From Nocardioides terrae (GTDB lineage Bacteria; Actinomycetota; Actinomycetes; Propionibacteriales; Nocardioidaceae): DNA of 52,235 bases. The position numbers and the translations under genes are program-made. The notes under the pieces were generated by a model. The model was not told where the DNA came from. It made no database searches and saw only the letters and a program-made list of their open reading frames with translations. The DNA is taken from contig NZ_FOLB01000015.1 of assembly GCF_900112345.1 (NCBI RefSeq), positions 1-52,235 of the forward strand. The letters are read 5' to 3'. Of the stretch, positions 8,178 to 15,639 are shown one piece after another (within the stretch, counting starts at the first letter, position 1; each line of letters begins with the position of its first letter).

Positions 8178-8231
8178 GGAGCTCCATCGTGTTCCCCGCG
8201 TCGCCGAGGTGGCGCCGGGAAAATCGCCAGG
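8178..8231 (-). promoter_or_regulatory. Bipartite promoter element, copy A
   Basis: Read on the minus strand, motif I (8211-8231) is CCTGGCGATT, then TTC, then CCGGCGCC. After exactly 20 bp comes motif II, ACGATGGAGCTCC (8178-8190). Motif I ends 84 bp before the ATG of the small gene at 8126. See copies B-H. Confidence 0.65.
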
Positions 8232-8308
8232 ATCAGAGCGAGGCCCCCCGCCAGTGGGCAGTCCGGCAGTAGCGAGGTACCTCGCGAGTTATGCGCATGG
8301 CCGGTCCC

Positions 8309-8950
8309 TCACCGCTCGGTCTGTTGTGCCGGTCGCGGTTGAGGATCGTGGCTGTGCTGTGGGTCGGCGACGAAGATCTTCTCGTACATGTCGTAGACCA
8401 CCCACGCCTTGGCGTTGTTGTAGAGCATCGCATCCTCGAAGCCGTGAGCAGCGACTCGCCGCTTCACAGCGGCGTAGCGCTCGCGGTCCTGGCCGTGGGT
8501 CAAGAGCCAGTCGCGGAACATCACGTGGCGCCGAGGCTCCCGCGCCCCTGGCCCGAACACATGCAGGTTCGTCGGAGGCTGGTGTCCGCGCAGCATGCGG
8601 TGCTCCTCCCAGTCCGGTTCGCGGACCCGGAGCTGGAAGCCCACACGCTCGAGATCGGGCAGCCAATCATGCTCGGCTGCGGGGCTCGCCACGGTGAGGT
8701 CGATGTCGATGACCGGCTTCGCCCATAGGCCGGGCACGGCTGTGGAGCCGACATGCTCAAGGGCGATAACTCGGACGCCGAGCGCGTCGACGATTCGGTC
8801 ACGTACGGTCGCGTACCAACCGGCCCATGCCGGGTCGGGCGGCACCACCTCGACCGGTGCGGGAGCCGCAGCACGGGCGTGGACCCGAGCGGCCCGAATC
8901 TCCGCCTCCGACGGGATTTCGAACCGGTTCCATAAAGGATGGGTCGGCAC
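8309..8950 (-). CDS. GrpB/UPF0157 family nucleotidyltransferase-like protein
   Basis: A 213-residue protein of the GrpB family, which adopts a nucleotidyltransferase fold. The signature 'ALEHVGSTAVPGLWAKPVID' and 'IDIDLTV' supplies the G-S motif and the acidic pair expected at the active site. The C-terminal 'YAAVKRRVAAHGFEDAMLYN' with 'KAWVVYDMYEKIF' is also typical. It starts with GTG at 8950, eight bases after the stop of the small gene at 8959, so the two are cotranscribed. The biochemical role of this family is poorly known. Confidence 0.9.
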   Translation of the reverse strand: MPTHPLWNRFEIPSEAEIRAARVHARAAAPAPVEVVPPDPAWAGWYATVRDRIVDALGVRVIALEHVGSTAVPGLWAKPVIDIDLTVASPAAEHDWLPDLERVGFQLRVREPDWEEHRMLRGHQPPTNLHVFGPGAREPRRHVMFRDWLLTHGQDRERYAAVKRRVAAHGFEDAMLYNNAKAWVVYDMYEKIFVADPQHSHDPQPRPAQQTER

Positions 8951-8958
8951 AGCTGCCC

Positions 8959-9108
8959 CTAGGCAGCCATGGACGGCGAGATGCGGAACCTGAGGCGACT
9001 GGTCGAGCGGCGAGCCATCCGACGGCGGCTCTCGTCGTCAGCGGCGCGGAGACGGCGGGTGACCTCGTGGCGGGCAGCTTCGGGACACATCAGATAGGTG
9101 GCGGTCAT
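8959..9108 (-). CDS. Small basic protein, 49 residues (copy B of a three-member family)
   Basis: The same length as the copy at 7977-8126 and similar to it: 'EAARHEVTRRLRAADDESRR' against 'EVARYEIARRLRVADDERRR'. ATG at 9108; stop TAG at 8959, eight bases before the GrpB-like gene. The promoter region is shared with copies A and H. The C-terminal halves of the three copies differ, so selection appears to act on the central helix. Function unknown. Confidence 0.7.
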   Translation of the reverse strand: MTATYLMCPEAARHEVTRRLRAADDESRRRMARRSTSRLRFRISPSMAA

Positions 9109-9154
9109 GACGGCTCCGTGAATCTCTCGTTTCCGGCTCCTTCGGGCCGGGAAT

Positions 9155-9208
9155 GGAGCTCCATCGTCTCCCTCGGGCGATGGGATCGGCACCGGGCAAA
9201 TCGCCAGG
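9155..9208 (-). promoter_or_regulatory. Bipartite promoter element, copy B
   Basis: Minus strand: motif I (9188-9208) CCTGGCGATT, TGC, CCGGTGCC; 20 bp; motif II ACGATGGAGCTCC (9155-9167). Motif I ends 79 bp before the small gene's ATG. It lies just after the stop of the LuxR-type regulator. Confidence 0.65.
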
Positions 9209-9252
9209 TTGCGTTGTGCCCCTGCACCGGATGAATTCGGCAGGTCGGGCGG

Positions 9253-11988
9253 TCACGCAGGGTCTGACGTCATTGCCACGAGCTCGGTGCGTGATGTGAT
9301 GCCGAGCTTGGTGTAGATGTTGCGCAGGTGGAAGTCGACGGTGCGGGGGCTGACGAACAGCCGTCCGGCGACGTCCTTGTTCGACAAGCCCTGGCGCACG
9401 AGCGCGGCGATCTGCGCCTCAGACGGGGTCAGCTCGGTCGCCACGAGATCGTTGCCGCGGCGTGCGGTCTCGCCTGATGCCCGCAGCTCTTGCCGGGCCC
9501 GGTCGGCCCACAAGGTGGCGCCCAGGCTCTCGAACGTCTCCAGCGCCTCTCGTAAGGGCACCCGCGCATCGGTGCGTCTACGGTGCCGGCGCAGGTATTC
9601 GCCGAACGCTAGCTGCGTTCGTGCCTTCGCCGGCAACCTCGAGGAGCGGGCGTGCCAGTCCAGCGCCTGACGGAAGTGCTCCTCAGCATCGGCGCCACCG
9701 AGGATCGCTTCGCAGTGGTGGACCGCGGCCCACGCCCATGCCATCCCACTGCCGTCAGCGAACGTGCGCAGCTCTTCGAGCGACTTCTCAGTCAGGTCAC
9801 GCCGGTCGGCGCGGACCGCGGTCTCGATCCGGTCTATGGCGGACAGCCAGCGGGCGGCCGGCAGCTTGATCTGCTCGAGGTGATGGAGGGCCCTGGCGGG
9901 TGCGACGCCTGCCTGTCGTGCCGCGGCCCAATGGCTGAGGCCGATGACGAGCCCAGCGATCGTCCCGTGCGGCGGGTGCTGCTCGAGCGCTTGCTCCAGC
10001 GCCTGGAGGCGCTGCGGCGCCTGCGGGTCACCACGGAGGGCCGCGATCACGGCGAGCTGCGCAAGCGGGAAGGTGATCAGCTCGTCGAGCGCAAGGTTGC
10101 GGTCTAGCAGCACCGCCTCCTCGGCGTAGGAGGCGGCATCGGCCCACGCGCCCGTTGCGATTCGAGACACGGCACCGCGGGTGAGGGCGTGCTCGATCAT
10201 GTTGACGGCGCTAGCGTCGCGGGCCCGCTGCAGTTGCAGGTCGTGCAGGGCGATGGCGCGGTCGTCGTCGCCGAGGTGCATGGTGGCGATGGCGAGGTTG
10301 TGGTGCAGCATCGGTGGCGCATCCGGTCCAATCGGGGTGTCCCACGCGCGCCGGAACGCGTCGGCGGCCGTAGCCCACTCGTCACGGAGCACCGCTGAAA
10401 ACCCCTGGAGGAGCCAACCGGCGACTCGTTGCTCCGGACCGGCGTCGGCTCCGGGGGGCGAGGTGATGGTGGCGGGGTCCGGAGCGTCCACGGACCGGGC
10501 ACCAAAGGAGGCGAGAGCGGCTGCGAGCATCGCGAGGATCCGGGCTCGTTCGGGGTCATGTGGAGCGGCGGTGCTGGCGGCCTGGCACACGATCCGGTAG
10601 CCGTCGTCCAGGGACCCGGTGTTCCACTCGATTTGGCCCTGGAGAAGCAGGATGTCCGATCGGAGCAACGGGTCGATGGCGTCGACTAGGGCGGTGCGGG
10701 CGAGCCGGTCGCCGTCGGCGGGTTGGCCGGCGGCGACGCTGGCGCCCGCCGCAGCGAACAGCCGGACTGCACGTTCCTGCGGGTCGACGGTGAGCTCGGC
10801 GGCACGGGTCCACGCGGAGGACGCGGCCTCGTGCCCGCCGCGTCGACGTGCCCGCTCAGCGGCATCGTCCAGTGCGGCGACGACCGCTTCGTCGGGGCCG
10901 TCCACGGAGGCCGCCAGATGCCAGGCGCGCCGGTCTTCGTCGGGGGTGCCGGCGAGCGCGTCGGCGAGCGCGCGGTGTGCTTGACGCCGGCGGCCGCTGG
11001 TGGCGGCGCCGTAGATCGCGGAGCGGACCAGCGGGTGGCGCAGGGTGAGGACACCGCCGTCGCCAACGTTGAGCAGTCCGGACTCCTCGGCCGCGTCGAG
11101 AGCCTCCGGACCGACACCGATGCGGGCAGCTGCGCGGGTGAGCGTGACGACCCGTCCGGAGTCGTCGGCGGCCGCGAGGAGCAGCAGGGTCTGTGCCGCC
11201 TCGGGCAGGCGCCGGTACCGGTCTAGGAAGGCGCGCTCGACGCCGGCGGTCAACGGCAACCGCTCAGGCAGCGGTTCGGCCCCCGAGAGCTGGGCTTGGC
11301 TTAGCGCCCGGGTGAGCTCCACCAGTCCGAGCGGGTTGCCGCCGGTGGCCTCGAGGAGTTCGGCGCGGACCCCTTCGGCGACCGGGGTGTCGACCTGGTC
11401 GGCGATGAGCGCCACGGCCGCAGTCTCGTCGACTCCCCCGACGCTGAGGAGCGTGAGGTCACGGGGGTCGAACTGTCCGGTCTCGTTGTCGCGGACCGCG
11501 AAAATGATCGCAATCGGCTCACCCTCAAGGCGGCGTCCAGCGAACTGCAGCGCGGCCGCGGAGGCGTCGTCGAGCCAGTGCGCGTCGTCCACGACCGCCA
11601 GGACAGGCTCGCCCTCGGCCACGGCCGACAGCAGGTTCAACGTGCCGAGGAAGACCAGGTGGCGGTCGCCGACGTCGTCGCTGCTCTCGCCGAACGCGGC
11701 GCGGAGTGCGTCGGCCTGCCGGGTTGGGATGCGGTCAAGGTGGCTCAGTGTGGGGCGCAGTAGCCGGTGCAGCGCTGCGAACGGCAGCGGAGCCTCCGAC
11801 TCCACACCTCGGGTGCGCAGCACCACCATGCCGTCGGTGGTGGCGATGGTGTGCTCGAGCAGCGCTGACTTTCCCACGCCGGGCTGGCCCTGCAGCAGGA
11901 GCGCGGACCCGTGGCCGGATCTTGCTCGGTCCACCACGTCGGCGAGCGCGGCTTGTTCGCGCTCCCTCCCTCGCAGCACCTCGGTCAT
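9253..11988 (-). CDS. LuxR family transcriptional regulator with AAA ATPase domain (LAL type)
   Basis: A 911-residue large ATP-binding regulator. Walker A is 'LLQGQPGVGKSALL' (about residues 31-44) and Walker B 'VLAVVDDAHWLDDA'. A long helical, TPR-like middle follows. The last 65 residues are a LuxR helix-turn-helix ('ELTPSEAQIAALVRQGLSNK', 'RTVDFHLRNIYTKLG'). The frame is open to 12192, but the ATG at 11988 has GGGGAGGG 11 bases upstream and starts the family's usual 'LRGREREQAAL'. Such proteins act as ATP-dependent activators triggered by an inducer. It sits within the cluster of bipartite promoter elements and is a candidate, unproven, regulator of them. Confidence 0.9.
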   Translation of the reverse strand: MTEVLRGREREQAALADVVDRARSGHGSALLLQGQPGVGKSALLEHTIATTDGMVVLRTRGVESEAPLPFAALHRLLRPTLSHLDRIPTRQADALRAAFGESSDDVGDRHLVFLGTLNLLSAVAEGEPVLAVVDDAHWLDDASAAALQFAGRRLEGEPIAIIFAVRDNETGQFDPRDLTLLSVGGVDETAAVALIADQVDTPVAEGVRAELLEATGGNPLGLVELTRALSQAQLSGAEPLPERLPLTAGVERAFLDRYRRLPEAAQTLLLLAAADDSGRVVTLTRAAARIGVGPEALDAAEESGLLNVGDGGVLTLRHPLVRSAIYGAATSGRRRQAHRALADALAGTPDEDRRAWHLAASVDGPDEAVVAALDDAAERARRRGGHEAASSAWTRAAELTVDPQERAVRLFAAAGASVAAGQPADGDRLARTALVDAIDPLLRSDILLLQGQIEWNTGSLDDGYRIVCQAASTAAPHDPERARILAMLAAALASFGARSVDAPDPATITSPPGADAGPEQRVAGWLLQGFSAVLRDEWATAADAFRRAWDTPIGPDAPPMLHHNLAIATMHLGDDDRAIALHDLQLQRARDASAVNMIEHALTRGAVSRIATGAWADAASYAEEAVLLDRNLALDELITFPLAQLAVIAALRGDPQAPQRLQALEQALEQHPPHGTIAGLVIGLSHWAAARQAGVAPARALHHLEQIKLPAARWLSAIDRIETAVRADRRDLTEKSLEELRTFADGSGMAWAWAAVHHCEAILGGADAEEHFRQALDWHARSSRLPAKARTQLAFGEYLRRHRRRTDARVPLREALETFESLGATLWADRARQELRASGETARRGNDLVATELTPSEAQIAALVRQGLSNKDVAGRLFVSPRTVDFHLRNIYTKLGITSRTELVAMTSDPA

Positions 11989-12234
11989 ACCGGACACGCC
12001 CTCCCCGATTGACACGTCGGTCAGCCTAGTGAGGGCGCGGGACGCGGTGGTCGAGATCGCGCCAACTTCCCCACCAGTTCGCGACACGGCGTGAAGACGG
12101 CAGGTTTGCTGGGTTCGCGAGTCCGAAAAGGAAGGTGCCTGCTCACCAGGTCGGCCGCCGCCAGGTGGAGGACTTATCTCCATCCACCGCACCCCGGCTG
12201 GTGTGCGGGCTTCCGGCGGAGCGCGAAGCGGTGG

Positions 12235-12468
12235 TCATCCTCGGACTGGGCAGCCGGTGGTGCGCAGCACGGCGAGGACCTCGGCGCGGTCGACCGGCGC
12301 TTCCGCAGTCACGAGCAGCACCCGAGCGGGGATGTCCAGCTCGCAGCCGCTAATCCCGGGCATCGCGCCGATCCGCGCGCGGACGTCGTCGGCGATATGG
12401 ACGCAGAAGGCGCCGTCGAGGGTGAACACGGTGGGGCCCACGAAGGTTCGTGGCGTTCCTCGCATCAT
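12235..12468 (-). CDS. Degenerate heavy-metal-associated (HMA) domain protein
   Basis: A 77-residue protein with the length and beta-alpha-beta pattern of a copper-chaperone domain: a first strand 'PTVFTLDGAFCVHIADDVRA', then 'IGAMPGISGCELDIPARVLL' and 'EVLAVLRTTGCPV'. The CxxC copper site is absent; one Cys remains near the expected loop and two others lie elsewhere. It may bind metal differently or not at all. The ATG at 12468 overlaps the stop of the acetyltransferase gene (ATGA). Family assignment rests on pattern, not on a strong motif. Confidence 0.6.
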   Translation of the reverse strand: MMRGTPRTFVGPTVFTLDGAFCVHIADDVRARIGAMPGISGCELDIPARVLLVTAEAPVDRAEVLAVLRTTGCPVRG

Positions 12469-13022
12469 CGGGTCCTCCGTGGGAACTGAGCGGTGCTGGG
12501 GGCGGGGTTCTTGGAGTGAACGGATCGGGTCCAGACGGTGGCGTCGGTGGTGGTGGCACCGGCCTGGTAACGCGTTGGCTCGCCGGTAGGCTGGTAACCG
12601 AGCGCGGCCCAGAATGGCTCGGCCTCGGCTGCGTTGGAGCCGACGATCGCGGCACGAAGTGTTGTGACTTCGGTCCAGTCGGCAACGCGCGCCAGGAGCA
12701 GGTCGTGGGCGCGCCGACCGACGCCTTGTCGCTTGCCTGACGCGCGGACCTGCAGCAGTCCGATGTGGACCGACACGGGGTTGGGCCAGCCGCGCAGGAC
12801 GTCGATGACCGCGACTAGCCCGTCTTCACCGAACGCGCCAAGGACGACCTTCTGGTCCGGGGGCAGGCCCGGCGGCCGACCGACTAGGAGGTCGGCGGCG
12901 GCGTTGGGCTGCGGTGCCTCGCCGGTCACCCGCATGGTGTAGCCGGGGTCTGCCTCAAGCAGCTCCTGGAGGGCGGGAAGGTCACGAGCGGTCAGCCGTC
13001 GCAGACGTAGCGGGCCATTCAT
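12465..13022 (-). CDS. GNAT family N-acetyltransferase
   Basis: A 185-residue acetyltransferase. The acetyl-CoA-binding loop is 'VRASGKRQGVGRRAHDLLLA' (RxxGVG), followed by 'LRAAIVGSNAAEAEPFWAAL' and 'GYQPTGEPTRY', the usual C-terminal motif B of the fold. I chose the ATG at 13022; a TTG two codons upstream is possible. Its start overlaps the stop of the small exported protein at 13019 by four bases, and its own stop overlaps the HMA-like gene, so the three are translationally coupled. The substrate is unknown. Confidence 0.85.
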   Translation of the reverse strand: MNGPLRLRRLTARDLPALQELLEADPGYTMRVTGEAPQPNAAADLLVGRPPGLPPDQKVVLGAFGEDGLVAVIDVLRGWPNPVSVHIGLLQVRASGKRQGVGRRAHDLLLARVADWTEVTTLRAAIVGSNAAEAEPFWAALGYQPTGEPTRYQAGATTTDATVWTRSVHSKNPAPSTAQFPRRTR

Positions 13023-13237
13023 GACCAAGCTCCGTGAACGTGCAGCGCCGACAGCACCTTGGAGGTGAGGTTCCGCAGCTGGCGGGCGTCCTCGTTGGGC
13101 GGGTTGCTGAAGCCGTGGTTGTGGCCGGTGGACGGGGTGACCGTTGTCTCCGTGGCGGCCGTGACTGCCGCGGGGGCACGGGCGACGCTAAGTGTCATGA
13201 GGGCCGCTGCGGAAGTAGCGGCGAGCGGGATTCGCAT
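13019..13237 (-). CDS. Small probable exported protein, 72 residues
   Basis: ATG at 13237. The N-terminus has a positive start (MRIP) and a hydrophobic Ala-rich stretch of about 25 residues that looks like a signal peptide. The mature part is short and polar with several His residues ('GHNHGFSNPP', 'SALHVHGAWS'). I know no family for it. It lies between two acetyltransferase genes and overlaps the next one by ATGA. The His residues and the nearby HMA and copper genes would fit a periplasmic metal-related role, but this is only suggestive. Confidence 0.5.
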   Translation of the reverse strand: MRIPLAATSAAALMTLSVARAPAAVTAATETTVTPSTGHNHGFSNPPNEDARQLRNLTSKVLSALHVHGAWS

Positions 13238-13322
13238 GAGGGTGTTCCTGGTTCTGTGAAACGCGGGAGCCCGGGAAGCTGGGAGGGCCGGGACCTCGGG
13301 GGCGGCGGGTCGTTCAGGTCGG

Positions 13323-13887
13323 TTAGGAGCGGGCGTCGAGGTAGGCCCGGTAGGCGTGCGGCTGCCACGACGCGACGATCTTGGTGCGCAGCGTGGCGCC
13401 GAGGCGCCGGTAGAACCGGTGACCGGCGTCGTTGTCTTCTCGTACGCCCCAGGTGACGAGAAGGTCGCTTTCGGCGGCGAACTCGGCCAGGGCGGCCATC
13501 AACCGCCCGCCGATCCCGCGGTCCCTCGCCTTGGCGCGGACGTAGAGGTCGTCCATCGCGAAGATGTCCTCGCCGACCCAAAGGTTGAGCTGACGGATGC
13601 CGCTGACGTAGCCGACCGGCTGCTCGCCCACGTAGGCGATCAGCACCACGACTGCGGGGTGAGCGAGCATCCGCCGCCAAGCCTCGGTGGAGGCCTGGAC
13701 CGCGTGTGCGGAGTTCTCGTGGGTGGCGAGCTCGACCAGCATGGTGCGTACGACAGTGGCGTCCTCGACGCCGGCGGCGCCGGACGGTGACCGTGGTGCT
13801 GGTGCTGGTGCCGGTGGTGGTGCTGGTCTCAGCGTCGGTGGTCGGGGGCGCGCTCAGGCTGATGGTGGTGTCGGGCTTCTCAACCAT
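13323..13887 (-). pseudogene. GNAT family N-acetyltransferase, apparent frameshift
   Basis: Two frames share one gene. From the ATG at 13887, which has TAGGAGAG upstream, the first ~36 codons encode a Ser/Thr-rich leader ('TSTTTGTSTSTTVTVR'). The frame then becomes Arg-rich nonsense. In the next frame a normal acetyltransferase continues from about 13780 ('GAAGVEDATVVRTMLVELAT') to TAA at 13323, with acetyl-CoA loop 'KARDRGIGGRLMAAL' and 'EDNDAGHRFYRRLGA'. The shift lies in a CGG/CGC-rich run near 13765-13790. If it starts instead at the ATG at 13742, a shortened 139-residue protein could be made. A sequencing error in the GC-rich run is possible. Confidence 0.65.
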
Positions 13888-13995
13888 GACTCTCCTATGT
13901 GGTTTGGCCTGGGCGGTAGGCCGGGCGTGGGGGTCTCGGGGGGTGTCGGTCGCGTAAGCCGACTGAGGTCAACCCTCGCGGCGGCCGGCCGGACT

Positions 13996-14016
13996 GGCAC
14001 CGGCTGAATCACCGGG
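13996..14016 (-). promoter_or_regulatory. Motif I of the bipartite promoter element, copy C
   Basis: Minus strand: CCCGGTGATT, CAG, CCGGTGCC. It ends 108 bp before the ATG at 13887. The expected motif II position holds only a weak match, so this copy may be divergent. The rest of 13888-14049 shows no gene. Confidence 0.55.
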
Positions 14017-14049
14017 ATCGGCGCCTTTGCTGCGACGGAAGCGCTGCGG

Positions 14050-14715
14050 TTAGCCGCTCAGGTTGTGGCCGCGAAAGCGGTCAGCCAGGAGTTGGTCGAC
14101 GGTGACAACCGTGGCGAACTCACCGTGCAGGTTGGTGGCTGTTGCCTGAGCGAGCTGGTCAGCGGTCAACACCGTTCCATCGGGCCCTTCGCGGTCGAAG
14201 GTATGAGTGGCGTCGAGCGCGAAGAACACCCGGTAGCCGAGGTTGCCGCCGACTCGAGCCGTCGTCTCGCAGCAGTGGTTGGTCGTGATGCCACAGATGA
14301 CGATCCCTTCGATCTCAGCGGCCGACAGCCAGGCGTGCAGGTCTGGGTGCCCGTGGAAGGCGGAGTTGACCTGCTTGGTGACCAGGAGGTCCGGTTCAGC
14401 CTGGAGGTAGGGCTTGAGCCGATTGCCTGGGTTGCTCGGATGCATCAGCGAGCCAGGGTCCTCGGAGTCGTGGCGGACGTAGACCAGCGGCGCCTTCCGT
14501 TCGAGCCAGGCGGTGACGAGGCGTTCGATGTTGTCGTCGCAGTCGGGGTTGTTCCGCGGGCCCAACCGCTGGTCGTCGAACGCGACCTGGGCGTCGACCA
14601 CGACGAGCGCATACCGGGTCGGGTCGGCGCCGCCACGGCCGGCGCGGCCCGCGTGATCTGGGTGGCTCTCGGCGTTTTCGGGCAGGAGCTCAAAGTTGTT
14701 GTCAGTGGTGCTCAT
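14050..14715 (-). CDS. Cysteine hydrolase, isochorismatase-like
   Basis: A 221-residue hydrolase of the isochorismatase/nicotinamidase superfamily. The catalytic triad is visible: Asp in 'YALVVVDAQVAFDD', Lys in 'LLVTKQVNSAFHG' and Cys in 'IVICGITTNHCCETTAR'. The first ~35 residues are polar and probably disordered. ATG at 14715. It lies 38 bp after the flavin reductase gene and is probably cotranscribed with it. The substrate could be any amide or vinyl ether; no residue points to one. Confidence 0.88.
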   Translation of the reverse strand: MSTTDNNFELLPENAESHPDHAGRAGRGGADPTRYALVVVDAQVAFDDQRLGPRNNPDCDDNIERLVTAWLERKAPLVYVRHDSEDPGSLMHPSNPGNRLKPYLQAEPDLLVTKQVNSAFHGHPDLHAWLSAAEIEGIVICGITTNHCCETTARVGGNLGYRVFFALDATHTFDREGPDGTVLTADQLAQATATNLHGEFATVVTVDQLLADRFRGHNLSG

Positions 14716-14753
14716 CCGGGTGCCTTTCTGATGGTTGGGGTCATTCGTCCGGT

Positions 14754-15365
14754 TCACTGGTCGGCGCGGAAGTTGCGGCCGCGTCGGCTGCCCAGTTCGA
14801 AGTAGTGGCGGAACACATACATGAGGGGACGCCATCCGTCGGTGTCGACGTATTGGGTGCCGGGGACGACTAAATCCGTAGCGACGTGCACGCGGACCAC
14901 GTGAGCCTCCACGATCGCGAAGTCGTCGTCGGCGGGCTCGTGGATGGCCGCGACGGTCGCCTCCAGGTGTACCGGGAACTCGGCGACGCGGGCCGGAGTC
15001 ACCAGGTCGCTCGGCGCGCAGGTAAGTCCTGCTGCGGTGAACTTGTCCGGCTCGTACCGGTACTGCTCCCGCTTTCCGGGCGGGACGGGGCTGCGGCCGG
15101 TCAACGGCGCGAGGCGTTCCACGGCAGGTTGGTGCTCGGCGGCGGGCAAGTTGATGACGCAAGAGCGTTCGCGGGCCAGGTTGGGCAGCGTCTGGCCGCT
15201 GGTTCCGATTCCGAGCACAACGGTGCGGCCGAGGTACCAGGACGAGGAGATTGGTGCGATGTTGGTGGTGCCGTCCGGGTTCAGGCTGCTGATCACCGAG
15301 ACCGGTGTGCCGAAGTAGAGAACCTTGGGTTCGAGCACGGTGTGGGTGAGCGGCGTGCTGGACAA
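14754..15365 (-). CDS. Flavin reductase-like domain protein
   Basis: A 203-residue protein of the FMN-binding flavin reductase family: 'VSVISSLNPDGTTNIAPISS' followed by 'ERSCVINLPAAEHQPAVERL', the characteristic flavin-binding opening. Such proteins reduce FMN/FAD or store flavin for partner oxygenases. The start is a TTG at 15365, chosen because CGGAGGT lies nine bases upstream and no ATG/GTG precedes the conserved domain. It leads a two-gene unit with the cysteine hydrolase. The 274 bp upstream (15366-15639) hold no gene that I can see. Confidence 0.8.
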   Translation of the reverse strand: MSSTPLTHTVLEPKVLYFGTPVSVISSLNPDGTTNIAPISSSWYLGRTVVLGIGTSGQTLPNLARERSCVINLPAAEHQPAVERLAPLTGRSPVPPGKREQYRYEPDKFTAAGLTCAPSDLVTPARVAEFPVHLEATVAAIHEPADDDFAIVEAHVVRVHVATDLVVPGTQYVDTDGWRPLMYVFRHYFELGSRRGRNFRADQ

Positions 15366-15639
15366 GCTCTGGGACCTCCGTTGCTGTGCGAAGTGGTGTG
15401 GGCGGGGGTGGGGCGTCGGTGGTGACTCTTGGGTGACTGTTGGCGCAGAAGCCGACGTAGCTCTGGACTAGGTGGCTGTCGGCGTAGCTCGAGTCGCCTA
15501 TGGCTGCCACCAGTCGCCGGGCGGCGGATCGGCTGGGGCCGCGGCGGACGGCGCCACAGGGCCGTGGTGGGCGCGCGCGCGATCGCTGCGTGGGGTTCGG
15601 CGTCGCCGAGTCGTGCCGGACCTCCTCTCCTGTCCGTCC

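Noticed and set aside
11989..12192. Longer start for the LuxR-type regulator
   Set aside because: The extra 68 residues show no domain, and the ATG at 11988 has the ribosome site and the family's normal N-terminus.
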